64,000 nt of DNA from NCBI GenBank assembly GCA_937996535.1, contig CALKVF010000074.1, positions 1 through 64,000 of the forward strand, written 5' to 3'. The stretch's first letter is position 1. Every line of letters begins with the position of its first letter. Under the pieces are notes generated by a model that did no database searches, was not told the origin of the DNA, and saw nothing but the letters and a program-made list of their open reading frames with translations. Positions 41,635 to 50,000 of this stretch are shown here, one piece after another. A program made the position numbers and the translations under genes. The DNA is from an uncultured Novosphingobium sp. Lineage in GTDB: Bacteria > Pseudomonadota > Alphaproteobacteria > Sphingomonadales > Sphingomonadaceae.

Positions 41635-42876
41635 ATGGCCGGGGGCGCTGACGAGCAAAACCAGAAACCTGCCACCCGGCTCGTGACCAGCGGGCGCCGG
41701 GCGGAATGGACCGGCACGCCCGGCCAGCCCGGCTCGGTGGTCAGCGTGCCGGTGTGGCGCGCCAGCACCCATCTCTACCCGGACACCGCCGCGCTCCATG
41801 CCGGCAAACCCAACGAGGACGGCCACTTCTACTATGGCCGGCGCGGCGCGCCGACCCAGTGGGCGCTGGCCGATGCGCTGACCGCGCTCGAACCCGGCGC
41901 GGCGGGCACAGTGCTCTACCCCTCGGGGGTGGCGGCGCTGGCCGGCGCACTGATGGCAGTGCTGCGCCCCGGCGATGTGCTGTTGATGACCGACAACGCC
42001 TATGAGCCGACCCGCAACCTCGGGCGCGGGCTGCTCAAGGATTTCGGGATCGAGACGCGCTGGTTCGACCCGCTCGATCCCGCCGGGTTTGAGGCTGCGA
42101 TCTGCGAGCGCACCCGCGCCGTGCTGGTCGAAAGCCCGGGCAGCCTGACGATGGAAGTGCAGGACGTGCCCGCGCTCTGCGCCGCCGCCCGGCGCCATGA
42201 CGTTACCGTGGTGCTCGACAACACCTGGGCCTCGCCCCTGGGCTTTGCCGCGCTTGAACACGGCGCGGACATTGCGGTGATGAGCCTGACCAAGCACGTT
42301 GGCGGCCACAGCGATGTGATGCTCGGCAGCGCCAGCGCAGGGGCAGCCTATTATGCCAAGCTGCGCCGCACCGCGCAGCAATTGGGGCAGGTCGTCTCGC
42401 CCGACGATGCGGCGCTGGCCGCGCGCGGGCTGCGCACGATGGGGCTGCGGCTCGAACGCGAAACCGCCAGCGCGCTGGAACTCGCCCGCTGGCTTGAAGC
42501 CCGGCCCGAAGTGGCGCGGGTGCTGTGCCCGATGCTGCCGGGATCGCCCGGACATGACATCTGGGCGCGCGATTTCACCGGCGGCTGCGGGCTGTTCAGC
42601 TTCGTGCTGAAGGGCAAAGACGGCGCCGCGCGCGATGCGCTGATCGATGCGCTGACGCTGTTCGGGATCGGGTTCAGCTGGGGCGGGTTTGAAAGCCTCG
42701 CCACCCCGATCGATCCCGCCGCCCTGCGCAGCGCCACGGCCTGGCCGCTGCCCGGCATGGACGCTGCCGACCGCTTTGGCGTGCGCCTGTCGATCGGGCT
42801 CGAAGACACCGCCGATCTGATCGCCGATCTTGACCGCGGCCTTGCGGCCTGGACCGCTGCGGGGAGCCCGGCATGA
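41635..42876 (+). CDS. metC: Cystathionine beta-lyase
   Basis: A 413-residue PLP enzyme of the Cys/Met metabolism family. The PLP-binding lysine is in IAVMSLTKHVGGHSDVMLG (near residue 223). Other family blocks are FYYGRRGAPTQWALADALTA, YPSGVAALAGALMAVLRPGD and VLDNTWASPLG. It should cleave cystathionine to homocysteine, pyruvate and ammonia. It is in a unit with sseA upstream and a mechanosensitive channel overlapping its stop by 4 nt. Confidence 0.93.
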   Translation: MAGGADEQNQKPATRLVTSGRRAEWTGTPGQPGSVVSVPVWRASTHLYPDTAALHAGKPNEDGHFYYGRRGAPTQWALADALTALEPGAAGTVLYPSGVAALAGALMAVLRPGDVLLMTDNAYEPTRNLGRGLLKDFGIETRWFDPLDPAGFEAAICERTRAVLVESPGSLTMEVQDVPALCAAARRHDVTVVLDNTWASPLGFAALEHGADIAVMSLTKHVGGHSDVMLGSASAGAAYYAKLRRTAQQLGQVVSPDDAALAARGLRTMGLRLERETASALELARWLEARPEVARVLCPMLPGSPGHDIWARDFTGGCGLFSFVLKGKDGAARDALIDALTLFGIGFSWGGFESLATPIDPAALRSATAWPLPGMDAADRFGVRLSIGLEDTADLIADLDRGLAAWTAAGSPA

Positions 42877-43796
42877 GCGCGATCGGCAGCCTGCCCGAGC
42901 TGTTTGGCTGGCTTGATGCCTTTGGCTTCAACATCGGCACCTACCGCATCTCGATCTACCACGCGCTGCAGGTGCTGGTGGTCGCGGTGGGCGTGGTCGT
43001 CGCCGGGCGGCTGCTCAACATGGTGGTGCGCCGCCTGTTCCGGCGGATGCACCGGCTTGATCCGGCGCAGCAATTGCTCGGCGAAAAGGTCAGCGCGATC
43101 ATCGTCTGGGTCGGGCTGGTCCTGATCGGGATCGACATTCTCGGCATCAGCCTGACCGCGCTGACGGTCTTTTCCGGAGCCTTTGGTCTGGCCATCGGCT
43201 TTGGCCTGCAAAAGACCTTCGGCAACCTCATTTCGGGCATGATCCTACTGGCCGACCGCTCGATCAAACCGGGCGATGTCATCGCCGTGGGGGATGGCGC
43301 CAACCGCACTGTCGGGCAGGTCAACCGCATCGGCATCCGCGCGGTATCGGTCATCACGCGTGACCGGATCGAATACCTGATCCCCAACGAACACCTGATG
43401 ACCACCACGGTCGAAAACTGGTCGTTCACCGACCGCGACGTGCGGGTGAAGGTGCCGGTGGGGGTGGCCTATGGCACCGATCTGGATCTGGCCGAACAGC
43501 TGATGCAGCGCGCCGCGCACGAATCGCACCGCGTGCTTGATGAACCCGCGCCGGTGGTCTGGCTGGCGGGTTTCGGGGAAAATGCGGTCAATTTCGAAAT
43601 CCTGATGTGGATCGACGATCCCGAGGCCGGGATCGGCAACATCCGCTCCGACGTGCTCAAGCGGGTCTGGCACCTGTTCCGCGAGCATGGCATCGCCCTG
43701 CCCTATCCCCAGCGCGACATTCACGTGAAGGAATGGCCCCAGGCATTCCAGCCTGCACCATCTGCACCGCCCGCACCCGCCGACCGCGATAGCTGA
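42873..43796 (+). CDS. mscS: Small-conductance mechanosensitive channel (MscS family)
   Basis: A 307-residue MscS-type channel with three N-terminal transmembrane helices; the pore-lining TM3 region is FSGAFGLAIGFGLQKTFGNL (near residue 97-116), followed by the conserved SGMILLADRSIKPGDVIAVG beta domain. The C-terminal alpha/beta cytoplasmic cage follows. It opens on membrane tension in osmotic downshock. Overlap of 4 nt with metC makes them one transcript; a metabolic reason is not obvious. Confidence 0.92.
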   Translation: MSAIGSLPELFGWLDAFGFNIGTYRISIYHALQVLVVAVGVVVAGRLLNMVVRRLFRRMHRLDPAQQLLGEKVSAIIVWVGLVLIGIDILGISLTALTVFSGAFGLAIGFGLQKTFGNLISGMILLADRSIKPGDVIAVGDGANRTVGQVNRIGIRAVSVITRDRIEYLIPNEHLMTTTVENWSFTDRDVRVKVPVGVAYGTDLDLAEQLMQRAAHESHRVLDEPAPVVWLAGFGENAVNFEILMWIDDPEAGIGNIRSDVLKRVWHLFREHGIALPYPQRDIHVKEWPQAFQPAPSAPPAPADRDS

Positions 43797-43858
43797 TCTT
43801 ATCCCCTGCAAAGCCATTCTGGCTGGCATCGCCCGGCCCGGGTGCCCATTGCAGCAGC

Positions 43859-44632
43859 ATGAGCAATTCCGCCTCCTCGCCCGCCAAGGTCTGGCTGGTC
43901 GGCGCCGGCCCCGGCGATCCCGATCTGCTGACGCTGCGCGCCGCGCGCCTGATCATGCGCGCCAGCCTGATCGTGCACGATGGGCTGGTCGATCCCGCGA
44001 TCCTCGCGCTGGCCCGCGCCGATGCCCGGCTCGTCTCGGTCGCCAAGAGCCGCTCGCGCCACACCATGGCCCAGGGCGACATCAACGCGCTGCTGGTGCG
44101 TGAAGCCCTCGCGGGCCGCGAAGTCGTGCGCCTCAAGGGCGGCGATCCGTTCATTTTCGGGCGCGGCGGTGAAGAAGCCGAAGCCTGCCGTGCGGCCGGG
44201 GTTCCGGTCGAAGTCGTCCCCGGGATCAGCGCCGCGATTGGTGCTGCCGCCGCCGCACAGCTGCCGCTGACCCATCGCAAGGCGGCCTCGGTTGTCAGCT
44301 TCGTCGCCGGGCAATGCAAGGGCCTGTCGGACCAGAACTGGGCCGGGCTTGCCGGCAAGGGCCGCACGCTGGTGATCTACATGGGTGTCGTCACCGCCGA
44401 GGCGATCGCCGAAAAGCTGATCGCGGACGGCCTCGCCCCCGACATGCCCGTCGCCGTGATCGAAAACGCCACCCGCGCCAATATGCGGGTGTTGCGCAGC
44501 TCGCTGGCCGGGCTGCCCGCGCTGGTCACCGCCAAGAAAGTCAAAAGCCCTGCGCTGATCGTGATCGGTGAAGTCACGGCCCAGCCGCAGGACGAGGAAT
44601 TGCGCGCGCTCGCGCTGGAGGTAGCACAGTGA
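43859..44632 (+). CDS. cobA: Uroporphyrinogen-III C-methyltransferase (SUMT)
   Basis: A 257-residue SUMT corresponding to the C-terminal half of CysG. It methylates uroporphyrinogen III to precorrin-2 for sirohaem. Motifs: VWLVGAGPGDPDLLTLRAAR (near residue 10-29), VVRLKGGDPFIFGRGGEEAE (near 88) and VVPGISAAIGAAAAAQLPLT. The dehydrogenase/ferrochelatase half of CysG is missing here. It heads the sulfite-reduction operon; the sirohaem made is used by CysI encoded two genes downstream. Confidence 0.94.
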   Translation: MSNSASSPAKVWLVGAGPGDPDLLTLRAARLIMRASLIVHDGLVDPAILALARADARLVSVAKSRSRHTMAQGDINALLVREALAGREVVRLKGGDPFIFGRGGEEAEACRAAGVPVEVVPGISAAIGAAAAAQLPLTHRKAASVVSFVAGQCKGLSDQNWAGLAGKGRTLVIYMGVVTAEAIAEKLIADGLAPDMPVAVIENATRANMRVLRSSLAGLPALVTAKKVKSPALIVIGEVTAQPQDEELRALALEVAQ

Positions 44633-44925
44633 AGATCCTGACCGGCAATGACCTGAAGTCCGGCGCCGTCACCTGGTGGGACGGCACCGAATGGTCGCTC
44701 CATGTCGAAGACGCCGTCGATGTTGGCGAACACGCCGATCCCGTGATCGCGCGTGAACAGGCCGCGCGCCGCGTGACCGGCGCCTATGCCATCGATGCCG
44801 CCCGCGATGCCCAGGGCATCCGCCCGGCGCACATCAAGGAACGCATTCGCGCGCTCGGCCCCACCGTGCGCCCTGACCTGACACTGAAGCCGGCCGATCC
44901 CGAAGCCGGAAACTGGGTGATCTGA
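44629..44925 (+). CDS. DUF2849 protein of the sulfite-reduction operon
   Basis: A 98-residue protein of the DUF2849 family. It opens MKILTGNDLKSGAVTWWDGT and has ARRVTGAYAIDAARDAQGIR in the middle, ending with a proline-rich part. The GTG start overlaps the cobA stop by 4 nt, and its last base is the first base of cysI. This family is found almost only between the SUMT gene and cysI in alphaproteobacteria, which suggests an accessory of sulfite reductase. Biochemical function is not known to me. Confidence 0.9.
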   Translation: MKILTGNDLKSGAVTWWDGTEWSLHVEDAVDVGEHADPVIAREQAARRVTGAYAIDAARDAQGIRPAHIKERIRALGPTVRPDLTLKPADPEAGNWVI

Positions 44926-46553
44926 TGTACAAGTACGATCAATACGACCAGGCGATGGTCGATGCCCGCGTCGAGGAATTCCGCGATCAGGTGCGCCGCC
45001 GCCTCGATGGCAGCCTTGCCGAGGAAGCCTTCCGCCCGCTGCGCCTGATGAACGGGCTCTACCTGCAGCTGCACGCCTACATGCTGCGCGTTGCCGTGCC
45101 CTATGGCACGCTGAACAGCGTCCAGATGCGCGCACTGGGCGATATCGCGGACAAGTATGACCGCGGCTATGGCCATTTCACCACCCGCCAGAACATTCAG
45201 TACAACTGGATCAAGCTGGAAGAGGCGCCCGATCTCCTGGCCGATCTCGCCAAGGTCGAGATGCACGCCATCCAGACCAGCGGCAACTGCATCCGCAACA
45301 CCACCTCCGACCAGTTCGCCGGCGCCGCCGCCGACGAAGTGATCGATCCGCGCCCCTATGCCGAACTGATCCGCCAGTGGAGCACCTTCCACCCGGAATT
45401 CAGCTTCCTGCCGCGCAAGTTCAAGATGGCGGTGATCGCCAGCAGCACCGACCGTGCGGCGATGCGCCTGCACGACATCGGGATCGAGATCGTGCGCAAC
45501 GCCGCCGGTGAAATCGGCGCCGCGTTCTATGTCGGCGGGGGCATGGGCCGCACGCCGATGATCGCGCCGTGCATCAACGCCTTCGTGCCGATTGATCAGA
45601 TGATCACCTATTCCGAGGCCTGCCTGCGCGTTTACAACCGCTATGGCCGCCGCGACAACAAGTACAAGGCGCGGATCAAGATCCTCGTCCACGAACTGGG
45701 TAAGGACGAATACACCCGCCAGGTCGAGGAAGAGTTCGCCCACCTGCTGACCCAGGGGATCGAACCGCCGCTCGCCGAACTCGAACGCATCCAGGCCCAT
45801 TTCGCCGATCCCGCGTTCGAAACCGGGCTGAGCGATGCGATCGACCGCACCGATCCCGACTTCGCGCTGTGGGTTGATCGCAACACCCATCCGCACAAGC
45901 AGCCGGGCTATGCGATCGTCAGCATCAGCCTGAAGCCGGTTGGCGGCATCCCGGGCGATGCCAGCGCCGACCAGATCCGCGTCATGGGCGATCTGGCGCT
46001 GCGCTACAGCTTCGATGAGCTGCGCGTCACCCACACCCAGAACATCGTCCTGCCGCACGTCAAGCAGGCCGATCTCTACGCGCTGTGGCAGGTGCTGCAG
46101 GCCAACGATCTGGCGGCCGCCAACATCGACCGGATCGGCGATATCATCGCCTGCCCGGGGCTGGATTACTGCACGCTGGCCAATGCCCGCTCGATCCCGG
46201 TCGCGCAGAAGATTTCCGAGCGCATGGCCGCCAAGGAACAGGAAATCGGCGAGCTGAAGCTCAAGATTTCGGGCTGCATCAACGCTTGCGGCCATCACCA
46301 CGCCGGCCACATCGGCATCCTCGGCGTCGACCGCAAGGGGGTGGAAAACTACCAGCTCCTGCTCGGCGGCTGCGAAGGTGCGGACACCTCGCTCGGCCAG
46401 ATCACCGGCCCGGGCTTTGACGAAGACGGGATCGTGGGCGCGGTTGAACGCGCGACCGATTTCTATCTTGCCCAGCGCGCTGATGGCGAACGCTTCCTCG
46501 ATACTTACCGCCGCATCGGCATGGCCCCGTTCAAGGAGGCGATCTATGGCTGA
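44925..46553 (+). CDS. cysI: Sulfite reductase hemoprotein (CysI / nitrite-sulfite reductase family)
   Basis: A 542-residue sirohaem and [4Fe-4S] protein reducing sulfite to sulfide. Cluster ligands are in IIACPGLDYCTLANARS (C-x5-C) and KISGCINACGHHHAGHIGIL (C-x3-C), near residues 408-452. Sirohaem-binding blocks include HFTTRQNIQYNWIKLEEAPD and TSGNCIRNTTSDQFAG. No CysJ flavoprotein is next to it; the operon has DUF934 and DUF2849 genes instead, so the electron donor is probably ferredoxin or another partner. It overlaps both neighbours. Confidence 0.94.
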   Translation: MYKYDQYDQAMVDARVEEFRDQVRRRLDGSLAEEAFRPLRLMNGLYLQLHAYMLRVAVPYGTLNSVQMRALGDIADKYDRGYGHFTTRQNIQYNWIKLEEAPDLLADLAKVEMHAIQTSGNCIRNTTSDQFAGAAADEVIDPRPYAELIRQWSTFHPEFSFLPRKFKMAVIASSTDRAAMRLHDIGIEIVRNAAGEIGAAFYVGGGMGRTPMIAPCINAFVPIDQMITYSEACLRVYNRYGRRDNKYKARIKILVHELGKDEYTRQVEEEFAHLLTQGIEPPLAELERIQAHFADPAFETGLSDAIDRTDPDFALWVDRNTHPHKQPGYAIVSISLKPVGGIPGDASADQIRVMGDLALRYSFDELRVTHTQNIVLPHVKQADLYALWQVLQANDLAAANIDRIGDIIACPGLDYCTLANARSIPVAQKISERMAAKEQEIGELKLKISGCINACGHHHAGHIGILGVDRKGVENYQLLLGGCEGADTSLGQITGPGFDEDGIVGAVERATDFYLAQRADGERFLDTYRRIGMAPFKEAIYG

Positions 46554-46989
46554 AGTCCAGTTCCGGTTCCGCGATGACGAACCGGTCGCCGATCCCGGCG
46601 TTACCGTCGATGCCTTTGGCGAACAGACCAACGCCGCGGCCGTGCGGATCGAACCGGGCGATGATGCCCGCGATCTTCTGCCGCACCTTGATCGCATCCG
46701 TCTGGTCGAAGTGAACTTCCCGGTGTTTGGCGATGGCCGCGGCTATTCGGCGGCGCGGATCCTGCGCGAAGCGGGCTATGCCGGCGAACTGCGCGCCGTG
46801 GGCGAAGTGCTGATCGATCAGCTCGCCTATATGCGCCGCTGCGGGTTCGATGCCTTCGCGCCCGAAGCTGCGCTGGATCCGGCCGATGCCGATGCCGCCT
46901 TTGGCCGCTATGGCGAGGTTTACCAGCCGACCGTTGATGGCCGCGCGCCGATCTGGGCCAAGCGCCACGGGATCGCGGCGAATGGGTGA
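46546..46989 (+). CDS. DUF934 protein of the sulfite-reduction operon
   Basis: A 147-residue DUF934 protein. The family core is seen as LDRIRLVEVNFPVFGDGRGY then SAARILREAGYAGELRAVGE and VLIDQLAYMRRCGFDAFAPE. Annotated members are often labelled oxidoreductase, but no cofactor motif is visible here. It overlaps cysI by 8 nt and cysH by 8 nt. The strict linkage to cysI/cysH suggests assembly or electron transfer in sulfite reduction. Confidence 0.92.
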   Translation: MAEVQFRFRDDEPVADPGVTVDAFGEQTNAAAVRIEPGDDARDLLPHLDRIRLVEVNFPVFGDGRGYSAARILREAGYAGELRAVGEVLIDQLAYMRRCGFDAFAPEAALDPADADAAFGRYGEVYQPTVDGRAPIWAKRHGIAANG

Positions 46990-47776
46990 AGCCGCCCGCA
47001 GCATCGACCGGCTCGACACTGCCCCCCGCTTTACCGCGGCGGATGCCGAAGCGCTCAACGCGCGCTTCGCTGGCGTGGCGACGCACGAGATGCTCGAAGC
47101 GGTGCTCAAGGAAGGACTGGCCGGGCGGATCGCCTCGGTGTCCAGCTTTGGCGCGGAATCCGCAGTGCTGCTGCACCTGATCGCCAGCATCGATCCCGGC
47201 GTGCCGGTGCTGTTCCTCGATACCGGCAAGCACTTTCCCGAAACGCTGGCCTACCGCGATGAACTGGTCCGGCGGATCGGGCTCACGAACCTGATCAATC
47301 TGACCCCCGATGCCGAGGCGCTGGCCAAGCGCGATGAAAGCGGGCTGCGCTGGTCCTATGACCCGGATGGCTGCTGCGAAATCCGCAAGGTCGCCCCGCT
47401 GGCGGGGGCGCTGGCCGGGTTCGATGCCAGCTTCACCGGCCGCAAGGGCTTTCAGAGCGCGACCCGCGCGGGCCTTGCCCGGTTCGAGATCGACACCACC
47501 GATGCCGCCGGAAGGCTCAAGGTCAATCCGCTGGCCGATTGGTCAAGCGACCAGATCGAAACCTATTTCGCGGCCACCGGCCTGCCCCCGCATCCGCTGG
47601 TCGCGCAGGGCTATCCCTCGATCGGCTGCTCGCCCTGCACCAGCAAGGTCGCCGCCGGCGAAGACCCGCGCGCGGGCCGCTGGCGCGGTTGGGACAAGAC
47701 CGAGTGCGGGATCCACGTCGATGGCGCCGCTGAACCCGTCAGCGATCTGCCCCCGGGTTACGATCCGGCGTTCTGA
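46982..47776 (+). CDS. cysH: Adenylyl-sulfate (APS/PAPS) reductase, [4Fe-4S] type
   Basis: A 264-residue CysH family reductase that makes sulfite from activated sulfate with thioredoxin or glutaredoxin. Four cysteines of the [4Fe-4S] type are present: Cys131-Cys132 (DGCCEIRKV) and Cys216/Cys219 (GCSPCTSK). The catalytic C-terminal ECGIH (Cys242) is also seen. The cluster cysteines are the mark of enzymes that use APS directly, unlike E. coli PAPS reductase. The start ATG at 46982 overlaps DUF934. The last 19 bases overlap a convergent regulator gene. Confidence 0.93.
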   Translation: MGEAARSIDRLDTAPRFTAADAEALNARFAGVATHEMLEAVLKEGLAGRIASVSSFGAESAVLLHLIASIDPGVPVLFLDTGKHFPETLAYRDELVRRIGLTNLINLTPDAEALAKRDESGLRWSYDPDGCCEIRKVAPLAGALAGFDASFTGRKGFQSATRAGLARFEIDTTDAAGRLKVNPLADWSSDQIETYFAATGLPPHPLVAQGYPSIGCSPCTSKVAAGEDPRAGRWRGWDKTECGIHVDGAAEPVSDLPPGYDPAF

Positions 47777-48276
47777 GCCGGATCGAGCAAGTCCTCGATG
47801 AACAGGCTGACCAGCGCAGCCTGACTGGCGACCCCGGCCTTGGCATAAACGTGGCTAAGCTGCGCGCGCACCGTGCCTTGCGAGGCCCCGCGCAGCCGCG
47901 CGATCTCCCCCGCATCGCAGCCCTTGAGCGCAAACAGCGCGACTTCGCTTTCCGCCGCCGTCAGACCCCAGCCGCGAAACCGCTCGGCAATGTGTTCAGC
48001 CAGCGCGCCAGAGGCCACCGCCAGCGCCTGTTCGCGGCGGCGGGCATCGGCCAGCAGGACGCGGGTGTGCCAGGCGCCCAGCACCACCCCGGCCAGCAGC
48101 GCGAAAGCAATCAGCGCCTCCACCGCAATATGCCGGGTCACGCCGTCTTCGGACACATCGCCCAGCGCATCAGCGACGAAGAACACCGCCGCCACCGCCT
48201 GAACCACGACGATCGCCGCGACCAACAGAACCTGCCGGTCGCGGCGTTGTGCCGTCGGGGACTGCGCTTGCTTCAT
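47758..48276 (-). CDS. Membrane-anchored LuxR-type transcriptional regulator
   Basis: A 172-residue protein with two N-terminal transmembrane helices (VLLVAAIVVVQAVAAVFFVA and IAVEALIAFALLAGVVLGAW), a short linker, and a C-terminal GerE/LuxR helix-turn-helix (WGLTAAESEVALFALKGCDA, then EIARLRGASQGTVRAQLSHV, near 110-150). Such membrane-bound one-component regulators sense envelope or redox signals. The start ATG at 48276 lies 10 nt after the cytochrome b561 gene on the same strand. Likely targets are that operon or the sulfur genes it converges on, but this is inference. Confidence 0.85.
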   Translation of the reverse strand: MKQAQSPTAQRRDRQVLLVAAIVVVQAVAAVFFVADALGDVSEDGVTRHIAVEALIAFALLAGVVLGAWHTRVLLADARRREQALAVASGALAEHIAERFRGWGLTAAESEVALFALKGCDAGEIARLRGASQGTVRAQLSHVYAKAGVASQAALVSLFIEDLLDPAQNAGS

Positions 48277-48286
48277 CCCGGCCCTT

Positions 48287-48985
48287 TCAGGCGCGGCGGC
48301 TACCACCCGGCAGCATCGCACCCACGATCTCGCGGCCACTGCGGCGCGTTTCGAACACCACCCCCATAAGGTGCAGCGCGATCAGGAGATAGAGCAAGTT
48401 GACGGCGACTTCATGGACTTCGGCCAAGCCCTCGTCTTCCTCGCCGCCCTGACCGCCTTCACCGCCTTCGCGTTCTGCCGCCTCGCGGCGTTCCGCCACC
48501 GGCGGGCGCTGCTCTGCTGCCTCCTCGCGGGCTTCGTCAGCTTCGCCCTTGCCACCTTCGCGCGCCTCGCCCTCACTGCCTTCGCGGCCTTCAACGGCGG
48601 AGGGATTGGCAGGCGGCGGGCCCGACATGGCGATGCCGCTGCCGATCACCACCAGCAGCGTGCCCCAGATCGCATAGACCATCAGCGCGCCAAGCGGATT
48701 GTGCGAGGTGTGGCGGGTAATCTCGCCGCGCCCGATTTCCCCGAGATGCGCCACGGCCCGCGCGGGGCTGGGCGGAAAGGCGCTGAAGCGCGCCTCGCGC
48801 GGGCCGATCAGGCCCCACAGCAGCCGCAAGGCCAGGAGCGCCGCCAGGCCATAGCCCACCCAGATGTGCCAGCCCGAGCCTTCCTCGGTGATCAGCGCGT
48901 TGCCGATCACGGCGGCCACGATCCCCCAATGCGTCAATTTGACCAGCGGATCCCAGCGGCGCGGCGGTTGCGAATTGTCGTCCAT
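48287..48985 (-). CDS. Cytochrome b561 family protein with a Glu/Arg/Gly-rich insert
   Basis: A 232-residue integral-membrane dihaem cytochrome b of the Ni-hydrogenase/b561 type. Haem ligands are likely in KLTHWG (helix 1), SGWHIWVGYG (helix 2) and NLLYLLIALHLMG (helix 4); RHTSHNPLGALMVYAIWGTL is also conserved. Between helices 3 and 4, about 60 residues (about 128-189) form a low-complexity Glu/Arg/Ala/Gly-rich insert (EGREGSEGEAREGG and on). It transfers electrons within the membrane, to an unknown partner. It is co-directional with the LuxR-type gene, which follows it. Confidence 0.88.
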   Translation of the reverse strand: MDDNSQPPRRWDPLVKLTHWGIVAAVIGNALITEEGSGWHIWVGYGLAALLALRLLWGLIGPREARFSAFPPSPARAVAHLGEIGRGEITRHTSHNPLGALMVYAIWGTLLVVIGSGIAMSGPPPANPSAVEGREGSEGEAREGGKGEADEAREEAAEQRPPVAERREAAEREGGEGGQGGEEDEGLAEVHEVAVNLLYLLIALHLMGVVFETRRSGREIVGAMLPGGSRRA

Positions 48986-49070
48986 GTGATGCTCCAGATA
49001 CCCTCCCGGCACGGGCGGACTTGGAGCATGGGACGACCGATTTCGAGCCACAGGCGCTTATATTGCCGCG

Positions 49071-49088
49071 CCTAAGCAGCTGCTTAGG
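49071..49088. promoter_or_regulatory. Perfect 18-bp palindrome, candidate operator
   Basis: CCTAAGCAGCTGCTTAGG is a perfect 18-base palindrome. It abuts the stop codon of the epimerase gene and lies 86-103 bases upstream of the cytochrome b561 start. A TATAAG box on the minus strand (49057-49062) lies at -10 distance, which would put the dyad over the -35 region. It fits a LuxR-type operator for the downstream operon, but might instead be a terminator hairpin for the epimerase. Confidence 0.5.
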
Positions 49089-50000
49089 TCAGATCCAGCG
49101 GTTATCGCGGTACCACTGCGCCGTGGCCTTGAGCCCGGCGCGGGTCGGCACTTGCGGCTGCCACAGCTCAGCGGGCGGGCGCGCGCCGTGGCTGACCACC
49201 CAATCGGGATGGGCCATGTAGCCCACCCGGTCGAGCGTCAGCTTGGCCTTGTCCCGGCGCAGGAAGCGGTCCGCCCGCGCCGCGCGCTCCAGCGATCCGC
49301 GCGAAAGGTGCAGCACCCAGGGCCGCCGCCCCATCGCCCAACCGATCGCGCGGGCCATCTCGTAATGGCTCCAGCCGCCCTTGCGCCCGTCATCGGGCTC
49401 GAACACCTGCTGGCTCACCCCTTCGCCGCCCGGCACCAGCGCCAGCAGTAGCCGGGCCAGATCCTCGACATGGATCAGCGAGGCCCGGCCCTCGCGCGGG
49501 GGCATGGGCATCACCCCCCAGCGGGCGAGGCGGAACATCTCGAACATCTCGGTATCGCGCGGGCCATAGATCGCGGGCGGGCGCACGATGGTCCAATCGA
49601 GCCCGCTCGCCCGGACCAGCTTTTCCGCCTTGGCCTTCGATGCGCCATAGGCCGAAAGATCAGGCTCGCGCGCCGAGAGCGAGGAAACGCAGATGAACCG
49701 TTCCACCCCTTCGGCCTTGGCGGCCTCGATCAGGGCGAGCGTGCCGGTGACATTGCCAGCCTCAAATCCGGCGGCATCGGGCGCGTTGACCACCCCGGCT
49801 ACGTGGATCACCGCTTCGGCCCCGCGCACCAGTTGGCGCAGCGCATCGCGGGCTTCAAGATCGCCCCTGATCCATTCGACCCCGCCGCGCGGCGCCTGGG
49901 CCCGCCGCGCGAGCGCGCGAACGTCAGCCCCGCCAGCCAGCGCCGCATCGAGCAGGGCCTGACCGACAAAGCCGGTCGCACCGGTAATCGCCAGGGTCAC
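49089..50000 (-). CDS. NAD(P)-dependent epimerase/dehydratase family protein
   Basis: A 303-residue extended SDR, related to the NDUFA9/epimerase group. The Rossmann motif MTLAITGATGFVGQALLDAA is at the N-terminus, the active-site Tyr/Lys are in DLSAYGASKAKAEKL (near residues 112-126), and RPPAIYGPRDTEMFE follows. The substrate is unknown: it could act on a sugar nucleotide or be a quinone- or ubiquinone-associated NDUFA9-like protein. The ATG overlaps the proB stop by 4 nt, so it is coupled to proB. Confidence 0.87.
   Translation of the reverse strand: MTLAITGATGFVGQALLDAALAGGADVRALARRAQAPRGGVEWIRGDLEARDALRQLVRGAEAVIHVAGVVNAPDAAGFEAGNVTGTLALIEAAKAEGVERFICVSSLSAREPDLSAYGASKAKAEKLVRASGLDWTIVRPPAIYGPRDTEMFEMFRLARWGVMPMPPREGRASLIHVEDLARLLLALVPGGEGVSQQVFEPDDGRKGGWSHYEMARAIGWAMGRRPWVLHLSRGSLERAARADRFLRRDKAKLTLDRVGYMAHPDWVVSHGARPPAELWQPQVPTRAGLKATAQWYRDNRWI

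Noticed and set aside
44784..46697. Long open frame antisense to cysI
   Set aside because: It mirrors the codons of the sulfite reductase gene and has no recognisable protein features.
48371..49075. Plus-strand frame with hydrophobic Ala/Phe/Leu repeats antisense to cytochrome b561
   Set aside because: Its repetitive hydrophobic part is only the complement of the Glu/Arg-rich insert in the sense gene.
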